From NCBI GenBank assembly GCA_022601645.1, contig JAJACH010000002.1, positions 310,001-374,000 on the forward strand: DNA of 64,000 bases, in the 5' to 3' direction. The notes under the pieces are model-generated. The model did not search any database. It saw only the letters and a program-made list of their open reading frames with translations, and had not been told where the DNA came from. A program made the position numbers and the translations under genes. Positions 7,701 to 15,851 of the stretch are shown here, piece after piece. Source of the stretch: Chlamydiia bacterium (lineage in GTDB: Bacteria; Chlamydiota; Chlamydiia; Chlamydiales; Simkaniaceae). The first letter of the stretch is position 1; each line of letters begins with the position of its first letter.

Positions 7701-9380
7701 ATGTCTAAAATGCTACAGTTTGATGAAACCGCACTCAAATCCATTTTAAAGGGAGTCAAGACCCTAGCCAAAGCCGTCATCGTCACCCTCGGACCCAAAG
7801 GACGCAACGTCCTCATCAAACAAGGCATGGGCAAGCCCCTTTCCACAAAAGACGGCGTCACCGTCGCGAAAGAAATCTCCTTAAAAGACAAATTTGAAAA
7901 CATCGGCGCCCAACTGGTCCTAGAAGCCTCGACCAAAACCGCTGACTACGCAGGAGACGGCACCACAACTGCCATCGTCCTCGCCGAAGCCATCTTCTCA
8001 GAAGGCGTAAAAAACGTGATCGCCGGCGCCAACCCCATGAGCGTCAAACGCGGCATCGAACTTGCCGTCAAACATCTAGTCGAAGCACTAGACGACATCG
8101 CAACGCCCATCTCTACTCCCTTAGAGATCGAACAAATCGCCACCATCTCCGCTAACAACGACCCAGAGATCGGCCAAATGATCGCCAAAGCCATGGAAAA
8201 AGTCGGCCTAGAAGGCATCATCACCACCGCCGAAGCACGCGGCCTTGAATCCGAACTCGACATCGTAGAAGGAATGCGCTTTGACAAAGGGTACCTGTCA
8301 CCCTACTTCGTCACAAACGGTGAAAAAATGACCGCTGAACTTACAAACGGCCTCATCTTCATCACCGACCAGAAACTCTCAACCGCTAAAGATATCGTCC
8401 CCATCCTAGAAGCCGCCGACAAAAAGCCCCTCCTCCTCATCGCGGATGACATCGAAGGGGAAGCACTAGCAACTCTCGTTGTCAACAAACTCAAAGGCGG
8501 CCTCGAACTCGTTGCCGTTAAAGCCCCCGCCTTTGGCGACCGCAGAAAAGCCCTCCTAGATGACCTCGCCACCCTAACCGGTGCCACCGTCATCACCCAA
8601 GATGCGGGCCTTTCCCTAACCGATATCACAGCAGACACCTTTGGAACCGCCACAACCCTCACCATCGAAAAAGACCAGACAACCCTCCTCGGTGGCAAAG
8701 GCGATCCAAAAACCATTAACGATCGTGCTAACCAAATCCGCGCACAAATCAACGACCCCCAAACAACAGACTACGACCGACAAAACCTCGAAAAACGACT
8801 GGCCAGCCTCGTAGGCGGTGTTGCCGTCCTCCACGTCGGAGCTCCTACAGAAGGGGAAATGAAAGAAAAGAAAATGCGTGTTGAAGATGCGCTAAGCGCC
8901 ACGCGCGCCGCAGCCATCGGTGGCATCGTCCCCGGCGGAGGCGTTGCCCTCCTCCGAGCGATTACCGCCCTCGAACACCTCAACATCGAAGACCACGACG
9001 AACAAATCGGCCTTAACATCGTCAAACGCGCCGCAAAAAAACCAATTATCGCCATCGCCACCAACTGCGGGCGCCAAGGTGATATCATCGCAGAAAAAGT
9101 CGCTGAAAAAACAGGGCCTGAAGGCTACAACGGTCTTACTGACACCTTCGAAAATCTCCTAGAAGCCGGAGTGATCGATCCCGTCCTCGTTACGAAAAGC
9201 GCCCTCAAACACGCCTCATCCATCGCAAGCCTTTTGATCACCGTCGCCTGCATGGTGACCGATAAACCAGGTGCCAAAGAACCCACAATGCCCCCAGGTG
9301 GAATGCCTCCAGGAATGGGCGGAATGGGCGGAATGGGTGGAATGCCCGGCATGGGCGGAATGGGCGGAATGGGCTTTTAG
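7701..9380 (+). CDS. groEL: Chaperonin GroEL (stand-alone, GroEL2-type position)
   Basis: 559-residue 60 kDa chaperonin. Visible hallmarks are VTLGPKGRNVL, the ATP-site GDGTTTAIVLAEAI, apical-domain sequence, GGIVPGGGVALLRA, and a C-terminal GGM-rich tail (GGMPPGMGGMGGMGGMPGM) that normally lines the cavity. AAAGGAG precedes the ATG by 9 nt. No groES lies beside it and no CIRCE inverted repeat occurs in the 28 bp upstream, so it is probably not the primary heat-shock groESL copy. Chlamydiae carry three groEL paralogs. By gene order this one matches groEL2, but the intact GGM tail suggests a fairly canonical folding chamber. Confidence 0.95.
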   Translation: MSKMLQFDETALKSILKGVKTLAKAVIVTLGPKGRNVLIKQGMGKPLSTKDGVTVAKEISLKDKFENIGAQLVLEASTKTADYAGDGTTTAIVLAEAIFSEGVKNVIAGANPMSVKRGIELAVKHLVEALDDIATPISTPLEIEQIATISANNDPEIGQMIAKAMEKVGLEGIITTAEARGLESELDIVEGMRFDKGYLSPYFVTNGEKMTAELTNGLIFITDQKLSTAKDIVPILEAADKKPLLLIADDIEGEALATLVVNKLKGGLELVAVKAPAFGDRRKALLDDLATLTGATVITQDAGLSLTDITADTFGTATTLTIEKDQTTLLGGKGDPKTINDRANQIRAQINDPQTTDYDRQNLEKRLASLVGGVAVLHVGAPTEGEMKEKKMRVEDALSATRAAAIGGIVPGGGVALLRAITALEHLNIEDHDEQIGLNIVKRAAKKPIIAIATNCGRQGDIIAEKVAEKTGPEGYNGLTDTFENLLEAGVIDPVLVTKSALKHASSIASLLITVACMVTDKPGAKEPTMPPGGMPPGMGGMGGMGGMPGMGGMGGMGF

Positions 9381-9407
9381 TCTTTAATCTAGTAAGAAAA
9401 GGTAGCC

Positions 9408-9434
9408 CCTGCCAAGTAACTATTACTCGGCAGG
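9408..9434. terminator. Hairpin between convergent groEL and the 9456-10133 gene
   Basis: CCTGCCAAGTAA and TTACTCGGCAGG form a 12-bp stem with one mismatch and a 3-nt loop, 28 bp after the groEL stop and 22 bp after the stop of the opposing gene. No long T-run follows on either strand, so it may block transcription or stabilise the 3' ends rather than act as a strong intrinsic terminator. Confidence 0.55.
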
Positions 9435-9455
9435 CGGCTTGGTATCGAATTTGCT

Positions 9456-10133
9456 TTACTGACCCATGGAATCTTTTAGCTCAGCTATAGCTGAATTATA
9501 ATTTTCAGGGTTTGCTATTGCACCTTCCAAAGGACCCGATTGTATGAGTGTTGCCTGACTTAGCCCAGTGGCAGCATTTAAAGCAGCGGTTGAAAAAGCA
9601 TCAGACTGATCAGTCCAACCTTGAGATTGAGCATAAGACGCAGCGCCTAAAGTCTGGATAAAACCAGGCATTGCGCTATACGAATTATTGTTACCATCTA
9701 CAGAAAAAGCCTCTAATTGGAAATAGTTTTTCGATGTAAATATATCATTGAGACTATTTATGCCTGCAAGCGAACCATCTGAAATAGGAGCACACGGTTC
9801 TGCTGACGCGAGATCTAACATTGCTGCTCCAGCTTTCATCATCATAGCTGAGCTATGCTCAGAACCTGGTACGGCTATACCACCGAGTTGATTACATGCT
9901 TGAGCAAAAGTCGCATATGCCTTTGTGTCTGGTGGAGTTATTTGAGCAAGGAGCTTATATGTCTTACAAGTATCTACACAGGCCTGATTATAGGCAGCTA
10001 CAGTTGGATTTTTCTCATATGCCTCCATAGATTCGCCTGTTTTATTGGCCTGCTCTTCCATCGGCAACTTGTTCGAATCCCCCATAGGATTTCCAATACC
10101 GCCAGTATGGCCAGTTCCTCCGATTGCACTCAT
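9456..10133 (-). CDS. Hypothetical protein, 225 aa, Gly-rich N-terminus
   Basis: I do not recognise this protein. It begins MSAIGGTGHTGGIGNPMG, has no signal peptide or membrane helix, and is rich in Ala, Ser and Asn. Three Cys lie in the first half (QACVDTCKTYK and FAQACNQ) and one in SAEPCAP. GGGGGAAG lies 5 nt before the ATG, a strong ribosome site of the same purine-rich type used across the island. About 90 bp upstream is the AT-rich motif TTAATTATAATTATA seen before other island genes. It is the first gene of the minus-strand island beyond groEL; a secreted effector is possible but unproven. Confidence 0.75.
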   Translation of the reverse strand: MSAIGGTGHTGGIGNPMGDSNKLPMEEQANKTGESMEAYEKNPTVAAYNQACVDTCKTYKLLAQITPPDTKAYATFAQACNQLGGIAVPGSEHSSAMMMKAGAAMLDLASAEPCAPISDGSLAGINSLNDIFTSKNYFQLEAFSVDGNNNSYSAMPGFIQTLGAASYAQSQGWTDQSDAFSTAALNAATGLSQATLIQSGPLEGAIANPENYNSAIAELKDSMGQ

Positions 10134-10251
10134 TTGTCTTCCCCCTTTTACATGTTTCTTAAATTAAGATTAACAAGGATTTGTTTTTTTTTGAAACAAC
10201 TAGGATATAATTATAATTAAAAAAAAATGTATCGCGCTAAGGTTAATTGTG

Positions 10252-10458
10252 TTACTTGTCAGAAGGTCTGCTGCTGCTTCCTTGGAGGGACACACAGCAG
10301 GTAAATAACCATCTAATCCTACCTGGCTTAGATCGATCTGTGGCTTCCTCGTGCCTGTTAGAAACCTCTTCCGGAGGGTTGGATTCAAGCCACGTCCATA
10401 ATTCCTCTTCGGAAGTACCAGGTAGTTGTTTATTTGGTAATAAAGGCTGTATACTCAT
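10252..10458 (-). CDS. Small hypothetical protein, 68 aa
   Basis: The start is decided by GGAGAGGGA, 5 nt before the ATG at 10458. The product has an acidic Trp-containing stretch (GTSEEELWTWLESNPPEEV), a basic middle and RIRWLFTCCVSLQG, whose paired Cys beside hydrophobic residues resembles an S-acylation site but proves nothing. Upstream is an AT-rich region with TTATAAT. No membrane segment and no recognised family. It is part of the Inc-like island. Confidence 0.6.
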   Translation of the reverse strand: MSIQPLLPNKQLPGTSEEELWTWLESNPPEEVSNRHEEATDRSKPGRIRWLFTCCVSLQGSSSRPSDK

Positions 10459-10553
10459 TAAATCCCTCTCCGTTAGTTAACGTAAATTATAACTAATCGG
10501 AGTTTTTGTTTAAAGATTAAACAAAAAACAAATAAAAAATTCACTTTACAGTT

Positions 10554-10961
10554 TTATTGCAAACAGCAGAAGTCTCCTGGACTACAGGTTGGTACAATTC
10601 CTTCACCACCTGGGGTGCTGCGTTGCTTGGTACGAGATGCTGTATCATCACTATCTGGATTTAACTCTGCTTCGGCTTCGCGTAAGTCAGCATGATTATT
10701 TACCTTAATACCAGCGCTTAAACCTAAAGCGGCAAGGGCAAGAAAAGATATAACCCCAGTGATCTCTTTGGGAAGAGCGCCGCTTTTTGCTACAAAGCAA
10801 ATAACGCAAGCTGCTGCACTTGCTAAGAATAAAATGCCAAAAGCTTTAATATAGCGAGCCGCAATTTTATCAGTTTTAGCCCACTTGGCCTTAATATTTG
10901 CCAGTGTACTTTGTTGTATTAAAGGAGTTCTTGCCCCTTCATTTCCACTTACTGCTGTCAT
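10554..10961 (-). CDS. Putative inclusion membrane (Inc-like) protein, 135 aa, with CaaX-like C-terminus
   Basis: Two hydrophobic segments (about 38-58 and 66-85) separated by a short polar turn form the bilobed lobe typical of chlamydial Inc proteins, which are type III-secreted and sit in the inclusion membrane with both ends in the host cytosol. The C-terminal tail is polar and ends DFCCLQ followed by TAA. Its last four residues, CCLQ, fit the eukaryotic CaaX prenylation pattern. GGGGGAAAT directly precedes the ATG. It follows 26 bp after the 67-aa gene on the same strand and may be cotranscribed. The Inc assignment rests on topology only. Confidence 0.7.
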   Translation of the reverse strand: MTAVSGNEGARTPLIQQSTLANIKAKWAKTDKIAARYIKAFGILFLASAAACVICFVAKSGALPKEITGVISFLALAALGLSAGIKVNNHADLREAEAELNPDSDDTASRTKQRSTPGGEGIVPTCSPGDFCCLQ

Positions 10962-10986
10962 ATTTCCCCCTATAATTGATTAGTAT

Positions 10987-11190
10987 TTATTGCATCCAAG
11001 GCGCATTTTTAGCGCTCTCTTTGCGGGTTTTGTGTAATCTCCAACTGCGTCTTAGAGCAAAGTCTGGTGCTAGTTGAGCATTCGTATTGTTCTTTAATAC
11101 GCCTTGTATAAAAGTCTCAGCTTTTGATTTTTCTTTCTGAGGCTCCATCGCTGGGAGCGACGTTCTTCGTAATGGGTTTACTTTTGGCAT
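10987..11190 (-). CDS. Small basic hypothetical protein, 67 aa
   Basis: The frame is open back to 11367, but the ATG at 11190 is the real start: it overlaps the stop of the upstream gene as TAATG and is preceded by the strong ribosome site CAGGAGGAG. The product (MPKVNPLRRTSLPAM..., ending KESAKNAPWMQ) is basic, has no membrane helix, and is unrecognised. The 1-nt stop/start overlap implies translational coupling with the 86-aa Inc-like gene, so it may be a partner or chaperone of the membrane proteins encoded there. Confidence 0.7.
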   Translation of the reverse strand: MPKVNPLRRTSLPAMEPQKEKSKAETFIQGVLKNNTNAQLAPDFALRRSWRLHKTRKESAKNAPWMQ

Positions 11191-11450
11191 TATTCTCCTC
11201 CTGTAGAGTTTATGCATCTTACTCGTATGTTCTCTATTGCTAAGCCTCCAATCACGCTTATGCCTAGGCCTGCAAGCAAGCTCACGTCTGTGAACGAACT
11301 GATTAGGCCAGCGCTGGTAAATACCATCGCTGTGATTGTCCCAAAGCGTCGGAGCCCCTTCTTCCAAGGAGCTTCTTCTCGCGCGGGATAATCATTCATT
11401 TGCACCACTACTTGGTGGGGTGCGGTGTTTCCATTAGTACTAATAGCCAT
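11190..11450 (-). CDS. Putative Inc-like membrane protein, 86 aa
   Basis: Polar N-terminus of about 35 residues, then two hydrophobic segments (about 36-52 and 56-73) separated by SSFTD, then a short tail ending NSTGGE. This is a minimal bilobed lobe. Its ATG lies inside the last codons of the preceding 133-aa gene (11-nt overlap) and its TAA overlaps the next ATG, so the three genes at 11841-10987 read as one coupled operon. No family recognised; Inc by topology and context. Confidence 0.7.
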   Translation of the reverse strand: MAISTNGNTAPHQVVVQMNDYPAREEAPWKKGLRRFGTITAMVFTSAGLISSFTDVSLLAGLGISVIGGLAIENIRVRCINSTGGE

Positions 11451-11841
11451 TGGCGTAGCCCTTGCCGTTTGTTTGAGTTGATTCTAGGAGGTTGCTCCAC
11501 TTAGAATGGTGATTTAAAGCCTTTTGGTAGGCGCGGTTTGCTTTTGCGAAGGTTTTCATCGCTACATAACTGATTGAGCCGCCAATCAAGACGCTTCCAG
11601 CTGAGCCCAAAATTCCCCCTAAGATCGTATAGTTTTTTGGAGTAATGTTGTATTTACCTAGCAAGACTGCTGCGGTAATAAAGCCGGCAACAGCTAGGAT
11701 CGTTAATGCAATCTTTCTGATAAGAGCGTTCGCAGTGGTGTTTGCCGCACCCCGCTTTGGATTGACCTCATGTCGAGTTGTCGAAAACATGCTCGTGGCT
11801 GCGAATACAGCTGGATCGCCATAATTTGGAATATTTGCCAT
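11440..11841 (-). CDS. Putative Inc-like membrane protein, 133 aa
   Basis: Two hydrophobic helices (about 43-62 and 72-93) with a Gly-rich second helix (LGGILGSAGSVLIGGS), a polar N-terminus of about 40 residues and a polar C-tail of about 40. AGGGGTTAG precedes the ATG, and TTTAATTATAG lies about 22 nt upstream of it on the + strand, part of the AT-rich motif common to island promoters. First gene of a tightly overlapping three-gene operon. Function unknown; the inclusion-membrane assignment is inferred from the bilobed topology. Confidence 0.72.
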   Translation of the reverse strand: MANIPNYGDPAVFAATSMFSTTRHEVNPKRGAANTTANALIRKIALTILAVAGFITAAVLLGKYNITPKNYTILGGILGSAGSVLIGGSISYVAMKTFAKANRAYQKALNHHSKWSNLLESTQTNGKGYANGY

Positions 11842-11916
11842 AACTAACCCCTTTTTGTGGTTTAATTATAGCAATAAATTTAATTTAAAGTAAATAAGAA
11901 TTTAAACCAATTATGG

Positions 11917-12870
11917 TTAGCTGTTTAAGTGGGCTAGGGTGTAAGCGATTTCCTGAGCTGGGGTGGGTTTTTCGGGTAGTCTTTCGGAGGGATCCGCTGT
12001 GTATTGGGTCTTTAGGTTGTCAATCTGTTGCTTCTGGCGTTGGTAGGTATCGAAGTAGGTATTAACCTTGCGGTTTATGAATGTTCCATCAGCTCCATGG
12101 GTGCTAAGTGAAAGCGTCTGTCTTGGTTCGTGGTTAACCGCTAAGAGAATTAACACTAAGTCTCTTTCTCCTGAAGTTCCTGCTTTCTCGTATCCAAGGC
12201 CCATGACTTTGCTATAGGGATATGGCTGAGTGTCCTCTCGCTGAGCTTGGATGTCTGCAAAAAGCCTTTTAGCGTTTGCTTTTTGTGGGATCGTGAGGTT
12301 GTCTAGTCGACTTCCTGGAGGTTTTGGTCGAGGGGGTGTAGGTGTGTGGGTTCTAGTTGTTGGCGGAGGAGAGTAGCTAGCTGTAGTAGAGGGTGAGTTG
12401 GCACTTCTCGATGAGGGCGGGCTAGGGGTGTTGTTTCCCGATAGTAGAGGCGAGGTTGGTTGTTTGGGGGTTTGAAGTCGTTGTGGGGGGCTGGGCTGCT
12501 TGTTGCGAAGGGCGGGGTGTGTTGTCATATAAGTGACGTAGTTAGGGGCTTTTGCTGCAAAGTGTTCAGTTAAGAGATTTCGTCTTTCTGTGATGTTTTT
12601 CATGAAATGAGGCTTGATGTATTCGCGGTAGAGTGAGCGTGCGGTGTAAGCAGCTAGTACGGCGGCGGTGCCGGCAACGCCAAAGGCGACCTTTCCTTGA
12701 AGGGAGCTGCTGCCATGCTTGAGGGCGTAAACGAGTGCTAGAGCGGCGATGGCTGCAAAAGCGACGGTGGCGACCGTTTTGAGGGCGATTTTCGTCTTAT
12801 GGCCTCCATAGCCACAGAGAAAGAAGCCAGTCTCAGGGGGTCTTGATCGGATAGGGGTTGAACTTGCCAT
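11917..12870 (-). CDS. Putative Inc-like protein with Pro-rich linker and helical repeat domain, 317 aa
   Basis: Order: two hydrophobic helices (about 31-50 and 59-77), a charged region, a long Pro/Ser/Thr-rich linker (about 125-190, with PPPTTRTHTPTPPRPKPPG), then a helical C-terminal domain. That domain has the pattern shared with the 572-aa protein at 14034-15752: a first helix (SGERDLVLILLAVNHE), a middle helix with Y and a conserved I (YFDTYQRQKQQIDNLK), and a closing helix TPAQEIAYTLAHLNS. Upstream DNA is rich in TAATTATAATTA. Membrane anchor plus flexible linker plus folded domain suggests a host-facing adaptor; this is inference. Confidence 0.75.
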   Translation of the reverse strand: MASSTPIRSRPPETGFFLCGYGGHKTKIALKTVATVAFAAIAALALVYALKHGSSSLQGKVAFGVAGTAAVLAAYTARSLYREYIKPHFMKNITERRNLLTEHFAAKAPNYVTYMTTHPALRNKQPSPPQRLQTPKQPTSPLLSGNNTPSPPSSRSANSPSTTASYSPPPTTRTHTPTPPRPKPPGSRLDNLTIPQKANAKRLFADIQAQREDTQPYPYSKVMGLGYEKAGTSGERDLVLILLAVNHEPRQTLSLSTHGADGTFINRKVNTYFDTYQRQKQQIDNLKTQYTADPSERLPEKPTPAQEIAYTLAHLNS

Positions 12871-12962
12871 ATAAATACCTCATTGTAAATGACAATTATA
12901 TCATAATTATAATTATAATGTCTATAATTACATAAGTTGTTTATATCTAGGGGGTAAGTGTT

Positions 12963-13958
12963 TTACCCTCCGCCACCACCGCCTCCGCCTCCGCCTTCGT
13001 TTTCTGGGCAGGAACGGGCTTTTTCCCAGTTCATAAGGCCTAGGGCGTATCCAATCGCTCGAAGCGCTCTTGTATTGCGTTCAGTCGTGCCGCGGTTGTA
13101 GCCGTTTATGTCGCCCTCGCTGGCTTGCGTTTTTTCTGGATTTTCCGTGCGTTCCTGAACGTATGTAACTTGCTCATCCTTTGTTAGCTCGGCAAATTCC
13201 CTGTAATCCAGCATTTTGTCTGTGAGTTCCCAATTTTCTACTGTATAGGGGTTGGTTGCAATAACGTGGCACTTTTCTTCTTGAAAAAGATTGGGGTGAT
13301 TCTTGCGGATGTATTCTTGAGTTTTTTCGTGGTTTGTAACCACTTTTAGGTCCTTTTGATAGTCGAGGTGTGTCTTGGCCAATTCCTCTAAATATTCTTG
13401 ATGTTTAGGTTGTTTCATGAATGGAACAAGTCTGTTGAGGGTAGTTTCTAATTGGTTATTTTTAGATTTGAACTGAAGTTGATTGTTCGCTTGGCTTGTG
13501 ATAAAGATTCCCATTATGAGTTTAAACTGTTGAAGTTGCGTAAGGCTGAAAGGTTGCTTTGCGACAGGTTGAATCGAATTGTCGTAAAAGTCGATGTCAA
13601 ACGGTCCGCCGTCTGGATTCGCTATTTTGTATAGCTCGATAAGCTCTTCTGCCATGTATTTTGCCCTCTTGTAGTGTTTCTCAAGAAAGGCTTTTTCTGA
13701 TGGTGGCGCTGGGAAAGGAGGTCGACCAAGGTTTACTAATGCGATGATGCTGACTAAACTAACGCCTGTTGAGGTGTCTAAGGAAATGTGCTCGACGTTG
13801 GAAAGGTGAGAGCCTTTTGAAATGAGTAGGTATAGGGAGGCAGCAGCAATTGCCGCTAAAGCAATGGCTGCGGTGACTTGTCCAACCTTAAATCTAATCG
13901 GGTGATTTTGTTGCCAGTTTGTAAGTGTATTTTTTAAACTATGGATGCATTGAGCCAT
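12963..13958 (-). CDS. Putative Inc-like protein, 331 aa, polyglycine C-terminus
   Basis: Two hydrophobic segments near the N-terminus (about 25-47 and 61-77) give the bilobed topology. The soluble part holds FSLTQLQQFKLIMGIFI, resembling the first helix of the repeat in the 572-aa protein, and NTRALRAIGYALGLMNW, resembling its closing helix. The protein ends in ten or more Gly encoded by GGC/GGA/GGT codons just before the stop, so slippage in this G-rich tract could vary the tail. GGGGGAATT precedes the ATG. Paralog of its island neighbours; function unknown. Confidence 0.72.
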   Translation of the reverse strand: MAQCIHSLKNTLTNWQQNHPIRFKVGQVTAAIALAAIAAASLYLLISKGSHLSNVEHISLDTSTGVSLVSIIALVNLGRPPFPAPPSEKAFLEKHYKRAKYMAEELIELYKIANPDGGPFDIDFYDNSIQPVAKQPFSLTQLQQFKLIMGIFITSQANNQLQFKSKNNQLETTLNRLVPFMKQPKHQEYLEELAKTHLDYQKDLKVVTNHEKTQEYIRKNHPNLFQEEKCHVIATNPYTVENWELTDKMLDYREFAELTKDEQVTYVQERTENPEKTQASEGDINGYNRGTTERNTRALRAIGYALGLMNWEKARSCPENEGGGGGGGGGG

Positions 13959-14033
13959 AATTCCCCCTTTTGTATGGCTTAATTATATACTAAATAGTTA
14001 ATTATTAGCAAGTCAATGTTAAGTCGCAGGTAT

Positions 14034-15752
14034 TTAACCAGTTACGGACAGAACATAAGCGAAGGCCTCTATGGGTGAGATTTTTAGAGGAACTCGCTTT
14101 GGGGAAGCTTTTAACGCTCTAGCTCGATCGTGAATCGCTGCAGAGTATTTATTGTAATCGTCGGCCATCTTCTGTGTTAGTTGTTCCATCTTACGGTGTT
14201 TTACTGGGTCTTGTCTGATAAAATGCGGGGTAGTTCCTCCATTCTCTACGATGAGTTTAAGGACTAAGGCAAATCTTTCAGCTTGGGTAAGCCCTTCCAT
14301 CAGAGCTTCGTAGTTGATAGGTTTAGAGAGGTTGACTCTGCTTGCGCGGGCTGTGACTTTGCTTGGATCCTTAAAGTCGTTGAGGTCGATAAAGGCTCCC
14401 ATTTCTTCAAGGGCTCCGAATTCTTTTGCGATCATTAAACCTGCTCGTGAATGTGCAAATCGTGTGTCTTCTTCGGCAAGTCTTCTTTCGTAACGATTTA
14501 AAAGGCCTCGGATTTTTTTTGTTTCGGCAAGAGAGGGGTGTGTTGTGTCAAGCTCACTTTTTAGTTCGATTCTGTAGGGAGAGAACCCGTTATCTAAGAG
14601 GGCGACATATAAAGCTCTTTGTTCCTCGGTGGATAGTGTGTTTGGGATAACAGCTGGCTCGTCTGGGTCGCTTACTGCAAGAATCAGTTCGGTGCGAATT
14701 CGCCCTGCCGCTTCAGCGTTGTCAAGGGGATCTGCGGCAATCGGGGAGGGCGCTGGTAAGACGTTTTGAAATTCGGTGTGTGTACTGCTTTCAGGAGAAG
14801 GTGTGGATGAAGGGGTAGACACAGCATGGGTGCTTCCAAGTGGTAAGGCGATAGGGGTTGAGTGCAGTGGATAGTTTTCAAACGCCGTGCTGCGTCGTTG
14901 GTGATTAGAAGGAGCCAAGACGAGGCTAGTGGGAGGTGTTCGATACTTAAGAGCTCTGCTTGGTGCGGCAGAGGTTAGGGTTGCAGGGTTGTGTTGTGGG
15001 CTAGCAAGTCTTTGAGCGGTTTGCGTAGGTTTAAGCACTCTGCGCCCTGCTACTAAATGAAGAGTTCGTGGTTCATAGCAGCCTGGGTTGTGGTTTTTTA
15101 GTTGATTGTGAGCTAGGAGAAAGGCCATTTTCTCGACAGTGGAGGCTCCTTGCGGAAGTTCGTAGGTGCTTGCGTGGACAATGCGTTCGTGACGAAGAGC
15201 TTGGATTTCAGTCTTATGTGCTTGATAGTAGTCCCGTAGGGTTGCTGCTTGTTCATTCACCGACGGTTCGATTGTGGGATTTTCAGGGTAGGCGATGTGT
15301 GGGAGAGGGCCGTCTCTTTCTGCAAGAACAATAAGAAGGGCGTAGAGTTCAGTTGTTGATAAGCCTTTTGCGTTGCAAGTGTTGCCTGCTGTGGTTTCTA
15401 AAGCCTGGTGAATTCGCTGCATGGAGCTTCGGTTTCGGCCGACGTTGTGTAGTTTGTGTGGGGCTGGGGACGCGCCTCCCGAGGAAGAGGTCGCGGTCGT
15501 TGAAGAGGCTGGGGATGTTGGGAGAACTTTAGCTTTGCTTTTCTGCTTGCTGCGAAAGTAAATTGCGGTGGTAAGGAGGGCGGCGGAGTCGAGGGCGCCG
15601 ACGGTGTAAAGGGTGGCTGAGCCTGATCGAGCGGCAAAGGAAAAGGCTAAAATGCCAACGGCTACAAGTGCAACCGCGAGTAAAGCCTTTTGATTCTGTC
15701 CCCTTAAATGTATGTTTGTGGCTAATGAGCCAGTTATTCCTGTAGGTAACAT
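14034..15752 (-). CDS. Putative Inc-like protein with three helical repeats, 572 aa
   Basis: Largest island gene. Two N-terminal hydrophobic helices (about 23-42 and 46-66), a low-complexity Ser/Thr/Ala/Pro stretch, then three copies of a helical unit. The copies open with LSTTELYALLIVLAERDG, LSTEEQRALYVALLDNG and LTQAERFALVLKLIVENGG. The first and third close with STVEKMAFLLAHN and SPIEAFAYVLSVTG. A Pro/Ser/Thr-rich linker separates repeat one from repeat two. AAAGGTG, the ribosome site, lies inside a 13-bp inverted repeat, so expression may be switched at the DNA or RNA level. No catalytic motif seen; a scaffold-like Inc protein is the best guess. Confidence 0.75.
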   Translation of the reverse strand: MLPTGITGSLATNIHLRGQNQKALLAVALVAVGILAFSFAARSGSATLYTVGALDSAALLTTAIYFRSKQKSKAKVLPTSPASSTTATSSSGGASPAPHKLHNVGRNRSSMQRIHQALETTAGNTCNAKGLSTTELYALLIVLAERDGPLPHIAYPENPTIEPSVNEQAATLRDYYQAHKTEIQALRHERIVHASTYELPQGASTVEKMAFLLAHNQLKNHNPGCYEPRTLHLVAGRRVLKPTQTAQRLASPQHNPATLTSAAPSRALKYRTPPTSLVLAPSNHQRRSTAFENYPLHSTPIALPLGSTHAVSTPSSTPSPESSTHTEFQNVLPAPSPIAADPLDNAEAAGRIRTELILAVSDPDEPAVIPNTLSTEEQRALYVALLDNGFSPYRIELKSELDTTHPSLAETKKIRGLLNRYERRLAEEDTRFAHSRAGLMIAKEFGALEEMGAFIDLNDFKDPSKVTARASRVNLSKPINYEALMEGLTQAERFALVLKLIVENGGTTPHFIRQDPVKHRKMEQLTQKMADDYNKYSAAIHDRARALKASPKRVPLKISPIEAFAYVLSVTG

Positions 15753-15757
15753 AATAA

Positions 15758-15794
15758 AACACCTTTGTTAAGGTATAATTATAACAAAGGTGTT
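15758..15794 (-). promoter_or_regulatory. 13-bp inverted repeat overlapping the ribosome site of the 572-aa gene
   Basis: Read toward the gene, AACACCTTTGTTA pairs perfectly with TAACAAAGGTGTT across an 11-nt spacer that contains TATAAT-like sequence. The right arm contains the AAAGGTG ribosome site a few bases before the ATG at 15752. If transcription starts upstream, the mRNA would mask the site; if the TATAAT is the -10 box, the repeat is instead an operator. The sequence alone does not decide between them. Confidence 0.65.
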
Positions 15795-15851
15795 AATTAT
15801 TTTACTATATAAATAACTAATATTTAATTAGATGTATAATTAATATTTTAA

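Noticed and set aside
10060-10090. GTTCGAATCC resembling a tRNA T-loop
   Set aside because: No acceptor, D or anticodon arms around it; it lies inside the 225-aa coding sequence.
11191-11367. Upstream extension of the 67-aa gene to 11367
   Set aside because: It would read through the 86-aa Inc-like gene in another frame; the ATG at 11190 has a strong ribosome site and a TAATG junction.
14684-15637. Several long frames opposite or out of phase with the 572-aa gene
   Set aside because: They are shadows produced by the Pro/Ser/Thr-rich codon composition; they lack ribosome sites and coherent domains.
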